In this document: one piece after another, positions 44,124 to 53,770 of the stretch | How the letters are laid out: each line of letters opens with the position of its first letter | Numbering within the stretch: position 1 is the stretch's first letter | Assembly: GCF_037198315.1 (NCBI RefSeq) | Contig: NZ_CP144913.1 | Coordinates: 124,001-188,000, forward strand | Direction of reading: 5' to 3' | Length of the DNA: 64,000 nt | Origin: Janibacter sp. A1S7 | GTDB taxonomy: Bacteria > Actinomycetota > Actinomycetes > Actinomycetales > Dermatophilaceae | Notes under the pieces: generated by a model | The model's input: the letters and a program-made list of their open reading frames with translations, nothing else | Databases searched by the model: none | What the model was told of the DNA's origin: nothing | Position numbers and translations under genes: made by a program

Positions 44124-44801
44124 GTGGGCACCCCGGATGATCAGGACAAGGCTACGGGGGCCCCCTCACCGCCGCCTGTGCGCCACGGCGTCGGCCCGTG
44201 GTCGGGGCCGTGGCCGGACGACCCCCGGCTCGACCCGGACCTGCTGCGCGAGGGCGACCGGCGCAACGTCGAGGACCGGTACCGCTACTTCTCGCACGAG
44301 GCGATCACCGCCGACCTCGCCTCCCGACGCCATTCCTTCCACGTCGCGATCGAGAACTGGGAGCACGACTTCAACATCGGTTCCGTCGTGCGCACCGCCA
44401 ACGCGATGGGCGCCGCGGCCTTCCACGTCGTCGGCAAGCGGCGGTGGAACCGCCGCGGCGCGATGGTCACCGACCGCTACCAGGTCGAGCACCACCACCG
44501 GTCCGTCCCGGACCTCGTGGACTGGGCGAGGACGGCGGGCGAAGGGGGGACCCCCCTTCGCCTCATCGGCATCGACAACGTCCCCGGCTCGCTGCCGATC
44601 GAGACCCACGACCTGCCGCGCGAGTGCGTCCTCGTCTTCGGGCAGGAGGGGCCCGGGATCTCCCCGGAGATGCTCGCGGCCTGCGACGACGTCCTCGAGA
44701 TCAGCCAGTTCGGCTCCACCCGATCGATGAACGCCGGTGCCGCCGCCGCGATCGCGATGCACGCCTGGGTGCGGCGACACCACTTCGGGCAGGGCGTCTA
44801 G
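44124..44801 (+). CDS. SpoU/TrmH-family RNA 2'-O-methyltransferase
   Basis: Protein of 225 aa of the SPOUT knot class. Motif 1 is NIGSVVRTANAMGAAAFHVVG, motif 2 VLVFGQEGPGIS and motif 3 STRSMNAGAAAAIAMHAW. The first 45 residues are a Pro-rich extension. A perfect 25-bp palindrome at 44538-44562 encodes EGGTPLR in the segment before VPGSLPIE, apparently a tolerated loop. TACGGT lies 8 bp before GTG 44124. RNA target (tRNA or rRNA) not determinable. Confidence 0.9.
   Translation: MGTPDDQDKATGAPSPPPVRHGVGPWSGPWPDDPRLDPDLLREGDRRNVEDRYRYFSHEAITADLASRRHSFHVAIENWEHDFNIGSVVRTANAMGAAAFHVVGKRRWNRRGAMVTDRYQVEHHHRSVPDLVDWARTAGEGGTPLRLIGIDNVPGSLPIETHDLPRECVLVFGQEGPGISPEMLAACDDVLEISQFGSTRSMNAGAAAAIAMHAWVRRHHFGQGV
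44538..44562. repeat. 25-bp perfect palindrome of two CGAAGGGGG motifs inside a coding region
   Basis: GGCGAAGGGGGG, one A, then CCCCCCTTCGCC. The two full motifs are almost fused. It lies within the SpoU methyltransferase reading frame without breaking it. Confidence 0.85.
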
Positions 44802-44841
44802 CGGTATTCCTCGGTCGGTGTCCGGCCCCTATCATCGGTGG

Positions 44842-45462
44842 GTGAGCCAGTACCTGACCTTCGTCGCCTTCGCGGCGGTCGTGGCCGTCGCGCCCGGGCC
44901 CGACACCCTGCTGACCCTGCGCAGCTCGGTCGTCGGCGGGCGGGTGCGCGGCACGTGGACGGCGCTGGGCATCTGTGCCGCCGGTGTCGGGCAGGGTGTG
45001 CTCGCTGCTGCCGGTCTGAGCGCGGTCGTCGTGCACGTCGAGCCCCTCTTCCAGGTGATCCGGTGGGTCGGGGTGGCCTACCTGGTCTACCTCGGGGTGA
45101 CGGCCATCCGCTCGTCGCTGGCCCGTGACGGCGCGTGGGCCGTGGGCGAGTTGAGCGGGCCCGTGCAACGCCCGTGGCGCGCCTTGGCGGCCGGGTTCCT
45201 GTGCAACATCACCAACCCCAAGGTGCTGCTGTTCAACCTTGCCGTCCTGCCCCAGTTCCTGTCCGCCGGGGCGGGGACGGTCACCTTCATCGCCTACGCG
45301 CTGACCCTCACCGCGCTCGGCGCAGTCGTGCTGCTGGCCATCGTCCTGGCCGCCGGGGCCGCCCGGGGAGCCCTGCAGCGGGCCCGAGTGCGACGCGGTG
45401 TCGACGGCGGGACCGGTGCGGTGATGCTCGGCTTCGCCGGCGCGCTCGCGGCGGGGCACTGA
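44842..45462 (+). CDS. LysE-family translocator
   Basis: Protein of 206 aa, a small exporter of amino acids or related compounds. The N-terminal AAVVAVAPGPDTLLTLRSSVVG is the LysE/RhtB signature, and AAGFLCNITNPKVLLFNLAVLPQF the second conserved motif. About six helices. TATCAT lies 6 bp before GTG 44842 (leaderless). Tandem with the aminotransferase. Confidence 0.93.
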   Translation: MSQYLTFVAFAAVVAVAPGPDTLLTLRSSVVGGRVRGTWTALGICAAGVGQGVLAAAGLSAVVVHVEPLFQVIRWVGVAYLVYLGVTAIRSSLARDGAWAVGELSGPVQRPWRALAAGFLCNITNPKVLLFNLAVLPQFLSAGAGTVTFIAYALTLTALGAVVLLAIVLAAGAARGALQRARVRRGVDGGTGAVMLGFAGALAAGH

Positions 45463-45496
45463 CCGATCAGCTGAGCCGGACTGCCACGATCGAGCC

Positions 45497-46696
45497 ATGA
45501 GCCCTGCACCATCCCATCGTTCCGAGGTCGCCCCCTTCGAGGTCATGGATGTCCTCGCCCGCGTGGCGGCCATGCGCGCCGAGGGGCGTGACGTCATCTC
45601 GTTGTGCGCGGGTGAACCGAGCCAAGGCGCTCCGGCCGCCGTGCACGCCGCCGCGGCCCGGGTCCACACCGAGCGCCGGGCGCTCGGCTACACGCCCGCG
45701 TTGGGGACCGCCGCCCTTCGCTCGGCCATCGCCGGGCACTACGCCGGCTGGTACGGCCTCGACCTCGACCCGACCGAGGTCGCGGTGACGACCGGCTCCT
45801 CCGGCGGGTTCGTGCTCGCCTTCCTCGCCGCCTTCGACCACGGGGACCGTGTCGCGCTGGCCCGCCCCGGCTACCCCGCCTACCGCAACATCCTCGCCGC
45901 CCTGGGCTGCGAGGTCGTCGACCTGCCGACCGGGCCGGTCGAGCGATACCAGCCGACCGTCGCCCAGCTCGAGGCCGCCCACGCCGAGGCGCCCCTGGCC
46001 GGGCTCATCCTCGCCTCCCCGGCCAACCCCACCGGCACGATGGTCGACCGTGGCGAGCTCACGGCGATCGCCGCCTGGTGCAGCGCGCACGGCGTTCGCC
46101 TCGTCAGTGACGAGATCTACCACGGGGTCACCTACGCCGATCCTGACAGCCCGGACGCGGACGGGGTCTGCGCCCGTGAGGTCGACGAGCACGCCATCGT
46201 CGTCTCCTCCTTCAGCAAGTACTGGGGGATGACCGGGTGGCGCCTGGGCTGGTTGCTCGTGCCGCAGGACCTGCGCGCGGCGGTCGGTGCGCTCGCCGGC
46301 AACATCGCGCTGTGCCCGCCGGCCGCGGCGCAGGAGGCGGCGGTCGAGGCCTTCGCCGACGAGACCTACGCGGAGTGCGAGGCGGCCCTCGTCGACTTCG
46401 CGAAGGCGCGTGAGGTGCTGCTGGCCCGGGCGCCCGAGCTGGGCTGGGGCGACGCGGCACCCGCCGACGGTGCGTTCTACTACTGGGCGGATCTGGGGGA
46501 GCAGCTCGCGGGCTTCGCCGATGCCCGTGAGTACGCAGCCGCGCTCCTGGAGGCGACGGGGGTAGCGGTCACTCCGGGCGCCGACTTCGACCCGGTCGAC
46601 GGCCCGCGCTGCGTGCGTCTGTCGCTCGCAGCCGGGCCCGAGGCGATCGGTGAAGCCCTGGAGCGGATCATCGACTGGCAGGACGCGCGGGGCTGA
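45497..46696 (+). CDS. PLP-dependent aminotransferase (class I/II)
   Basis: Protein of 399 aa, fold-type I. VISLCAGEPSQGAPAAVHAA, LASPANPTGTMV, VSDEIYHGVTY and the PLP Lys in SSFSKYWGMTGWRLGWLL are all visible. A substrate Arg is likely in RCVRLSLAAGPEAIGEA. Similar to aspartate/aromatic aminotransferases; the substrate cannot be told. CACGAT lies 6 bp before the ATG. It is 34 bp after the LysE gene. Confidence 0.92.
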   Translation: MSPAPSHRSEVAPFEVMDVLARVAAMRAEGRDVISLCAGEPSQGAPAAVHAAAARVHTERRALGYTPALGTAALRSAIAGHYAGWYGLDLDPTEVAVTTGSSGGFVLAFLAAFDHGDRVALARPGYPAYRNILAALGCEVVDLPTGPVERYQPTVAQLEAAHAEAPLAGLILASPANPTGTMVDRGELTAIAAWCSAHGVRLVSDEIYHGVTYADPDSPDADGVCAREVDEHAIVVSSFSKYWGMTGWRLGWLLVPQDLRAAVGALAGNIALCPPAAAQEAAVEAFADETYAECEAALVDFAKAREVLLARAPELGWGDAAPADGAFYYWADLGEQLAGFADAREYAAALLEATGVAVTPGADFDPVDGPRCVRLSLAAGPEAIGEALERIIDWQDARG

Positions 46697-46845
46697 GCCG
46701 GCCGCCGCAACCGGTCGCGAAGCCAGCGCACGGTCGGGCGCACCGGCTCGGGCCGCATGGCGTCCCGGCCGACGGTGGCCCTCCCGGTCGAGGCCGGGTG
46801 GTCCGGCCACGGCCGCCGCTGCGGGACCGACGTCGTACCCGCGCG

Positions 46846-46851
46846 TAGGTT
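46846..46851 (+). promoter_or_regulatory. Candidate -10 element of fba
   Basis: TAGGTT in the 231-bp gap between the aminotransferase and fba genes. No clear -35. It would yield a leader of about 70 nt carrying two ribosome-binding sites (46883-46888 and 46917-46922). The rest of the gap shows nothing I can support. Confidence 0.35.
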
Positions 46852-46927
46852 CCGGCCACATCCCCCGGGCCGCCGATGATCTGGGAGGATCATGACCAAG
46901 ACCACCCCAGCACGCCAGGAGGCTGTC

Positions 46928-47962
46928 ATGCCCATCGCTACTCCCGACGTCTATCGCGACATGCTCGATCGAGCGAAGGCCGGCTCCTTCGCCTATCCCG
47001 CGATCAACGTGACCTCGAGCCAGACGCTCAACGCCGCCATCCGCGGTTTCGCCGAGGCCGGGAGCGACGGCATCGTGCAGGTCTCGACCGGCGGTGGCGA
47101 GTACCTGTCCGGGCCGACGATCAAGGACATGGTCACCGGCTCGCTCGCCCTCGCCGCGTACGCGCACGAGGTCGCCAAGAACTACGACGTCAACATCGCG
47201 CTGCACACCGACCACTGCCCCAAGGACAAGCTCGATGGCTTCGTGCGTCCGCTCATCGCGGCGAGCAAGGAGCGTCGGGACGCCACGGGGCTGCCGATCT
47301 TCCAGTCGCACATGTGGGACGGCTCGGCGGTCGAGCTGCACGAGAACCTCTCCATCGCCCAGGAGCTGCTCGAGCTCGCTGCTGCAGCCGACATCATCCT
47401 CGAGGTCGAGATCGGCGTCGTCGGCGGCGAGGAGGACGGTGTCGCCCACGACATCAACGACAAGCTCTACACCACCCCCGGCGACACCCTCGACATGGTC
47501 GAGGCGCTCGGCCTCGGCGAGAAGGGCCGGTACATGGCCGCGCTGACCTTCGGCAACGTGCACGGCGTGTACAAGCCGGGCAACGTCAAGCTGCGCCCGG
47601 AGATCCTCAAGCAGTGCCAGGACGCCGTCACCGAGAAGTACGGCACGGACAAGGGTGAGCGCCCGCTCGACCTCGTCTTCCACGGAGGCTCGGGCTCGAG
47701 CCCGCAGGAGATCTCCGATGCGGTCGACTACGGCGTGGTGAAGATGAACGTCGACACCGACACCCAGTACGCCTTCACCCGCCCGGTCGCGGGCTGGATG
47801 CTGGAGAACTACACCGGCGTGCTGAAGATCGACGGCGAGGTCGGCAACAAGAAGAAGTACGACCCACGGGCCTGGGGCAAGGAGGCCGAGGCGTCGATGG
47901 CGGCCCGTGTCGTCGAGGCCTGCGAGAACCTGCGCTCGGCCGGGACGTCGGTGAAGGCCTGA
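46928..47962 (+). CDS. fba: Class II fructose-bisphosphate aldolase
   Basis: Protein of 344 aa, zinc-dependent, the standard length for the long class IIa enzyme of glycolysis and gluconeogenesis. VNIALHTDHCPKDKLDGFV holds zinc and catalytic residues, EVEIGVVGGEEDGV the Glu cluster, and LVFHGGSGSSPQEI the phosphate site. ATG 46928 follows AGGAGG by 5 bp. An in-frame ATG at 46892, also with GGGAGG, would add 12 residues. The stop overlaps the next start (TGATG). Confidence 0.95.
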   Translation: MPIATPDVYRDMLDRAKAGSFAYPAINVTSSQTLNAAIRGFAEAGSDGIVQVSTGGGEYLSGPTIKDMVTGSLALAAYAHEVAKNYDVNIALHTDHCPKDKLDGFVRPLIAASKERRDATGLPIFQSHMWDGSAVELHENLSIAQELLELAAAADIILEVEIGVVGGEEDGVAHDINDKLYTTPGDTLDMVEALGLGEKGRYMAALTFGNVHGVYKPGNVKLRPEILKQCQDAVTEKYGTDKGERPLDLVFHGGSGSSPQEISDAVDYGVVKMNVDTDTQYAFTRPVAGWMLENYTGVLKIDGEVGNKKKYDPRAWGKEAEASMAARVVEACENLRSAGTSVKA

Positions 47963-48363
47963 TGGACAACCTGCTGAGCATCCCCGAGACCATGCTCCCC
48001 GAGGACCCCGCGGCCGCCCGGATCGACGCCGGGGAGGACCCCGCGAGCGTGGCGGCGGACCTGCCTTCGTCCTCCCTGCCGTGGGCGGTCCTCGCCGAGA
48101 GGGCGCTCGATGGCGGCCGGAGCATCGAGGGCTACGCCTACGCCCGCACCGGCTACCACCGCGGGCTGGACTCCCTGCGCCGCGCCGGCTGGAAGGGGCA
48201 GGGGCCGGTGCCGTGGTCGCACGAGCCCAATCGCGGTTTCCTCAGGGCGCTGGGGGCCCTCTCCCAGGCGGCCGGTGAGATCGAGGAGACCGAGGAGGAG
48301 CAGCGCTGTCGCACCTTCCTCGTCGACTCCTCGCCCGAGGCCGCCCAGCAGCTGCTCGGGTAG
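47962..48363 (+). CDS. DUF3151 protein
   Basis: Protein of 133 aa, a conserved actinobacterial family often beside fba. Recognisable segments are LPWAVLAERAL, AYARTGYHRGLDSLRRAGWKG and PVPWSHEPNRGFLRALGAL. Function unknown; conserved Trp and His suggest ligand binding, but this is a guess. It is translationally coupled to fba by the TGATG overlap. Confidence 0.88.
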   Translation: MDNLLSIPETMLPEDPAAARIDAGEDPASVAADLPSSSLPWAVLAERALDGGRSIEGYAYARTGYHRGLDSLRRAGWKGQGPVPWSHEPNRGFLRALGALSQAAGEIEETEEEQRCRTFLVDSSPEAAQQLLG

Positions 48364-48378
48364 CGATCCGACCCGCTG

Positions 48379-48412
48379 GTCGGGGTGCGTCCGTCCTCGG
48401 TCTCACCCCGAC
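48379..48412 (+). terminator. Hairpin after DUF3151 gene
   Basis: GTCGGGGTG pairs with CACCCCGAC (9 bp), loop 16 nt, 15 bp after the stop. The stronger hairpin follows immediately. Confidence 0.5.
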
Positions 48413-48419
48413 ACCACGA

Positions 48420-48458
48420 CGAAGGGCGTCACGACCGTGGTGGTCGTGACGCCCTTCG
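48420..48458 (+). terminator. 17-bp perfect hairpin terminator
   Basis: CGAAGGGCGTCACGACC pairs fully with its complement across a 5-nt loop (GTGGT). The ends are the related sequence CGAAGGGC rather than the exact repeat motif. It should terminate the fba-DUF3151 transcript. Confidence 0.8.
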
Positions 48459-48610
48459 CCATCGGTCCGGCGTCCCCCGTCCGGAGAGTGTTGGGGGGCG
48501 CCGTGACAGCCCCCTGTAACCGTCGTCGGCGCCCCCGCGCAGACACCATTATGCCGTACGTCACCCTCGAGCAGCGGCACCTAACGGCCAGTGGCACTAT
48601 CCTGCCGATC

Positions 48611-49390
48611 ATGTCCCCCACGTCCGACTCCGACGAGCCGCTGCGGCGGCTGGAGGCGTACCTCGCCGAGGATGCGGCCCGGGTGGACGAGGCGCGTGGT
48701 CGACTGGCCGACATCGGTGACGCACTGATGACCTTGCGGGCCCGCATGCACAACATCGACATCGGTGACGACCCGGGCGTGCAGGTGCTCACCCACGAGG
48801 TGGCCGCCCCGATGATCGATCGCGTCGCAGGAGGGGTCGACCGGGTCGACAACGTCATGCTGTCGATCGATGTCGGTGCGGGCACCGAGCACGTCAACGC
48901 CCGCAACGAGCTCACCCGCGCCGCCGCGGGGCAGCGGCAACGCACGCTGGTGCATCCCTCCGTGCTCGAGGCCGACCTCGGGCGCAGCCAGCTCGCGGCC
49001 AGTCGGGAGGCCGGCCAGCAGCAACGGGTCACCGACCAGCTGGGGACCGAGTTCCTCGTCCTCGGCGAGGAGGCCCTGGTCACGCTCTCCGTCTGGGGCG
49101 ACCCGCACTCGCCGTACGTCTTCATCCGCAACCCGGCCCTGGTGGCCTGCTTCGCCGCGTGGTTCGACCTGCTGTGGAGCCGGGCGCCGGAGATCAAGAC
49201 CCCTGCCTGGCGCTCCGACGAGGCACTGGTGCGGATGCTCGCCCTCGGGACGAAGGACGAGATGATCGCCCGCACCCTGCACGTGGGGCTGCGCACCGTG
49301 CGCCGTCGGGTGGCGAGGCTGATGGACCAGTACGGGGTGGACACCCGCTTCCAGCTGGGCGCCGCCCTCGAGCGCGACGGCCGGTTGTGA
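48611..49390 (+). CDS. Helix-turn-helix (LuxR-like) transcriptional regulator
   Basis: Protein of 259 aa. An N-terminal coiled-coil-like region (LRRLEAYLAEDAARVDEARG) is followed by a mixed alpha/beta ligand or phospholipase-like region (about 55-185). A C-terminal HTH (about 200-255) reads ALVRMLALGTKDEMIARTLH and then LRTVRRRVARLMDQYGVDTR. TATCCT lies 7 bp before ATG 48611, which decides this start over an in-frame ATG at 48551 (leaderless). It lies just upstream of purA; target unknown. Confidence 0.75.
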   Translation: MSPTSDSDEPLRRLEAYLAEDAARVDEARGRLADIGDALMTLRARMHNIDIGDDPGVQVLTHEVAAPMIDRVAGGVDRVDNVMLSIDVGAGTEHVNARNELTRAAAGQRQRTLVHPSVLEADLGRSQLAASREAGQQQRVTDQLGTEFLVLGEEALVTLSVWGDPHSPYVFIRNPALVACFAAWFDLLWSRAPEIKTPAWRSDEALVRMLALGTKDEMIARTLHVGLRTVRRRVARLMDQYGVDTRFQLGAALERDGRL

Positions 49391-49401
49391 CCTCCGGTCG
49401 G

Positions 49402-50775
<1,374 letters not shown>

Positions 50776-50840
50776 CGAACGCCCTCGACCACGGGTCGAT
50801 GTCTCCTTGCGTGCCGGGGCGCGCGGTGCCGCATCGACCG

Positions 50841-50894
50841 GGCGAAGGGGGAGGGTGACCGCGGGAAAATCCGTTGCCGGCCCCCCTTCGCCCT
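50841..50894. repeat. Widely spaced facing pair of CGAAGGGGG motifs
   Basis: GGGCGAAGGGGG (50841-50852) and CCCCCTTCGCCC (50883-50894) are 12-bp perfect complements 30 bp apart, with an AT-rich interval (GGGAAAATCC). It lies in the purA-DUF5302 gap, 66 bp after purA, and may be the purA terminator. Confidence 0.6.
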
Positions 50895-50952
50895 GCCATG
50901 GTGGGTGCAGGCAGCGCAGCAGCGGTGCCGACCGGCGACGAAGGGAGGTCCC

Positions 50953-51132
50953 ATGGGCACGCACGAGAGCGCACCCGAGGACATGAAGGCGAAGTTCCGG
51001 GAGGCGCTGGAGAAGAAGCAGTCGCACGGCGGGGCAGATGTCTCGCCCCACGGCGCCCGTGGCAAGGTCGGCGGCGCACACGACGCCGAGACCAGCGGCG
51101 CCCAGCAGATGTTCCGCCGCAAGAGCGGCTGA
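50953..51132 (+). CDS. DUF5302 small protein
   Basis: Protein of 59 aa, highly charged: MGTHESAPEDMKAKFREALE followed by KKQSHGGAD and ending QQMFRRKSG. It matches the short actinobacterial DUF5302 family, with no known function. The ribosome-binding site AAGGGAGG is strong and fixes the start. It is followed at once by a terminator. Confidence 0.85.
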   Translation: MGTHESAPEDMKAKFREALEKKQSHGGADVSPHGARGKVGGAHDAETSGAQQMFRRKSG

Positions 51133-51147
51133 CCGACCCTCCCGACA

Positions 51148-51184
51148 GGACGGCCCCCGGAGCGCGTTGTTCCGGGGGCCGTCC
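51148..51184. terminator. 14-bp bidirectional hairpin terminator
   Basis: GGACGGCCCCCGGA and its exact complement flank a 9-nt loop. It lies between the convergent DUF5302 and HelD genes. Confidence 0.85.
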
Positions 51185-51196
51185 GGGAGCCGGCCC

Positions 51197-53389
51197 TCAG
51201 TCGGCCGGGCGCAGCACCGTCATGCGGTGGGCGGCACGGGTGAGCACGACGTAGAGGATGCGTGCGCCACCGGGCGACTCGTCGACGATCGCGTCGGGGT
51301 CGACGACGAGCGTGCCGTCCCACTCCAGGCCCTTCGTCGACAGCGGGTCGATGACCGTGACCCGCCCCTCGTAACCGTCGGCGAGATCCGCGACGGCCTT
51401 CGCGTGCCGCTGCGGGGTGATGACCGCGATCGAGCCCTCGACCTCCCGGGCGAGGTCGGTCAGCGCCTGCTCGGCAACCGTGCCGACGCCGGGGCGTGTG
51501 GTCTCCAACGCGTCTGCGAAGGTCACCTCGATCGGCTGCACCCCGGTCTCGCGGACGGCGTCGGGGATGTCCGCATCAGGGACGGCCGGGAGGATCACGG
51601 CACGTGCGTAGTCGAAGATCTCCTGTGCGTTGCGGTAGTTCGTCGTCATGTGGAAGGACTGCCGTTGCTGGGTGCCGTAGGCCTCCAGCCGGGCGCGGTC
51701 GGCCTCGGCGGCGTCCTGCCAGGATGCCTGGGCGACGTCGCCGACGACGGTCCACGACGCCCGACGACCGCGGCGCCCGATCATCCGCCACTGCATCGGC
51801 GAGAGGTCCTGGGCCTCGTCGACGAGCACGTGTGCGTACTCCTCCGCCGGGCCGATCGTGTCGTGCAGCAGGCGCTCGCGGGCGCTGGTCGGGCTGAGGT
51901 GGTGCTCGACGAGTGGTTCCCTGATCGCCGATCCCATGGCCCGCAGCTCCTCGACCCCGTCCATCTCCTCGACCTCGAAGAAGGAGCGCTCCTCGGGGGC
52001 CTCGCGCTCGATCGGGCCCAGCCGGACCGACAGCTCGTCGATCAGGGCGACGTCGGCGACGGTCCAGGTGCCCAGCTCGAGCGCCTCGCGGGTGGCGTGC
52101 GCCAGCGCGGCGGCATCGCCCTGGCTGAGCACGGACCGGCAGACGTCATAGGCCAGCTCGGTGTCCTCGAGCCACAGCAGGGCCTCGCGCGGGTCGATCT
52201 GCGGCCACCACTGACCGAGGAAGGTGTCGACGGCCATCGAGCTGTCGAAGGCCTCGAGGAAGTCCTCGCGCTCGCCCTCACGCACCTGGCGCCAGGCGGC
52301 GTCGGCGAGCAGCTCGCGTACCGCATTGGTCGCCTGGTTGCGGGTGCGGTCGCGCAGCGCCCGGCGACGGATGTCGGCCAGCGTCTCCTCGTCGAGGTGG
52401 ACCGCCTGCCCGTCGACCATGACGCGCAGGCTCGTCGGGGCGTCGGGGACGGCCATCGCCGCCAACCGCTTGAGCACGGTGCGCATCTGCAGCGATCCCT
52501 TGAGCGCGGCGACCTCGGGTGGGTCGTGCCGCACCGCGGTGATGACGTCGACGACGTCGCCGAGCGAGCGCAGGGTCACCGAGTCCTCGCCGAGCGAGGG
52601 GAGGACCCGCTCGATGTAGGCCGTGTAGGCCGAGGACGGGCCGATGACGAGGATGCCGCCGGACTCGTAGCGCCGACGGTTGGCGTAGAGCAGGAAGGCG
52701 GCGCGGTGCAGGGCCACGACGGTCTTGCCCGTGCCGGGGCCGCCGGTGATCTCGGTGATGCCGCGGTCGGTCGCCCGGATGGCCTCGTCCTGGTGGGCCT
52801 GGATGGTCGCGACGATGTCGCGCATCTGCTGCCCGCGGCTGCGGGTCAGTGCCGCCAGCAGCGCGCCGTCGCCGACGACGACCATGTCGTCCGGTGCCTC
52901 GGGCACCATGAGGTCGTCCTCGACGCCGATGACCTCCTCACCGCGGCTGCGCAGCACGCGGCGGCGGATGACGCCCAGGTTGTTGCCGGGGGTCGCACGG
53001 TAGAAGGGTGACGCGGCCGGGGCACGCCAGTCGATGACGAGCGGCTCGTAGTCGTCGTCGCGCACACCGAGGCGGCCGATGTAGCGGATCTCTCGCTCGT
53101 CGTCAGCATCCTCCAGGTCGAGGCGGCCGAAGACGAGGCCCTCGTGCTGGCGCTCGAGGTGCGCCTGACGACGAGCGGCGTTGTAGACCAGTGCATCGCG
53201 CTCGAAGAGCCCGGACATCTCCTCGTCCCGCACGTCGCCGGTACGCGAGGTGCGGCCCCGGGAGAGGCCGTCCACGGCGACGAGCTCGGCTCTTTCGCCG
53301 GCCTTGGCCAGTTCGGTGTTCACGCGGTCGAGGTGCTGCTGCTCGATGGCGATCTCGGCAGCGACGGCGTCGACATGGGTGTCGGTCAC
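51197..53389 (-). CDS. UvrD-like superfamily 1 helicase of the HelD family
   Basis: Protein of 730 aa. The N-terminal coiled coil (EIAIEQQHLDRVNTELAKAG) fits HelD, which enters RNA polymerase and recycles stalled complexes. Helicase motifs are GGPGTGKTVVALHRAAFLLY (Walker A), VLVDEAQDLSPMQWRM (Walker B), WTVVGDVAQASW and NYRNAQEIFDYA. GTG 53389 has AGGA upstream. Some actinobacterial HelD proteins (HelR) give rifamycin tolerance; I see no rifamycin-associated element upstream. -10 TAGACT on the minus strand lies at 53430-53435. Confidence 0.88.
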   Translation of the reverse strand: MTDTHVDAVAAEIAIEQQHLDRVNTELAKAGERAELVAVDGLSRGRTSRTGDVRDEEMSGLFERDALVYNAARRQAHLERQHEGLVFGRLDLEDADDEREIRYIGRLGVRDDDYEPLVIDWRAPAASPFYRATPGNNLGVIRRRVLRSRGEEVIGVEDDLMVPEAPDDMVVVGDGALLAALTRSRGQQMRDIVATIQAHQDEAIRATDRGITEITGGPGTGKTVVALHRAAFLLYANRRRYESGGILVIGPSSAYTAYIERVLPSLGEDSVTLRSLGDVVDVITAVRHDPPEVAALKGSLQMRTVLKRLAAMAVPDAPTSLRVMVDGQAVHLDEETLADIRRRALRDRTRNQATNAVRELLADAAWRQVREGEREDFLEAFDSSMAVDTFLGQWWPQIDPREALLWLEDTELAYDVCRSVLSQGDAAALAHATREALELGTWTVADVALIDELSVRLGPIEREAPEERSFFEVEEMDGVEELRAMGSAIREPLVEHHLSPTSARERLLHDTIGPAEEYAHVLVDEAQDLSPMQWRMIGRRGRRASWTVVGDVAQASWQDAAEADRARLEAYGTQQRQSFHMTTNYRNAQEIFDYARAVILPAVPDADIPDAVRETGVQPIEVTFADALETTRPGVGTVAEQALTDLAREVEGSIAVITPQRHAKAVADLADGYEGRVTVIDPLSTKGLEWDGTLVVDPDAIVDESPGGARILYVVLTRAAHRMTVLRPAD

Positions 53390-53533
53390 GGTGGAGTCCT
53401 GCTCCCCTCCAACTCGGGCAGAAGGAGAGAGTCTAGTTGCCGGGGTGGGGTGCCGAGGACGCGGTCCCCCCGGCACGGGCCGGGCCGCGCGGACACGATT
53501 CGACGTGTTCCTGTTCGACACGGACGGCAGCGC

Positions 53534-53563
53534 TTGATTTCACCTTCATCCAGATGCCAGTAT
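53534..53563 (+). promoter_or_regulatory. Candidate sigma-70-type promoter
   Basis: TTGATT (53534-53539) and CAGTAT (53558-53563) are 18 bp apart in an AT-rich patch. A transcript would start about 200 bp before purD. Weak by itself. Confidence 0.3.
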
Positions 53564-53724
53564 CGATCAGTCGGCCACGGCCGATGGTCGCGCGGTCGGT
53601 GTCCCCCCCCTGATGTCCGGACCGGCGACCTCGGGGCGCAGCACGCGACAGACCCCCCTGCCTGCCGCGAGCTGCGCCCCACCTGTGTCTCCGTGGCCGC
53701 TCGGCCCACTGCCCGCAGTGCCCG

Positions 53725-53763
53725 CGAGACCCGCGACCGCCGGGACCCCGGGTCTCGTAGGCT
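53725..53763 (+). promoter_or_regulatory. purD -10 (TAGGCT) with abutting inverted repeat
   Basis: CGAGACCC (53725-53732) and GGGTCTCG (53750-53757) flank 17 bp, and TAGGCT (53758-53763) follows directly. The purD GTG begins 7 bp after the hexamer, so the transcript is probably leaderless and the repeat sits where a repressor could block polymerase. Confidence 0.45.
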
Positions 53764-53770
53764 CACCCCC

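Larger units (their letters stand above)
53390..53770. other. 381-bp non-coding gap between helD and purD
   Basis: It holds the helD -10 (53430-53435), a locally AT-richer patch (about 53533-53572), and near its right end an 8-bp inverted repeat (CGAGACCC/GGGTCTCG) abutting a -10 for purD. I see no open reading frame with a ribosome-binding site. A small RNA is possible but unsupported. Confidence 0.5.

Noticed and set aside
46759..46881. Small 40-codon frame before fba
   Set aside because: No ribosome-binding site, Arg-rich shadow composition, no recognised similarity.
45467..47683. Very long antisense open frames (up to 738 codons) opposite real genes
   Set aside because: They lie opposite well-recognised genes (aminotransferase, fba) and have the composition typical of high-GC shadow frames; no ribosome-binding site or domain.
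53390..53470. Rifamycin-associated element upstream of helD
   Set aside because: I looked for the 19-bp GGGGCTTGC-type palindrome and did not find it.
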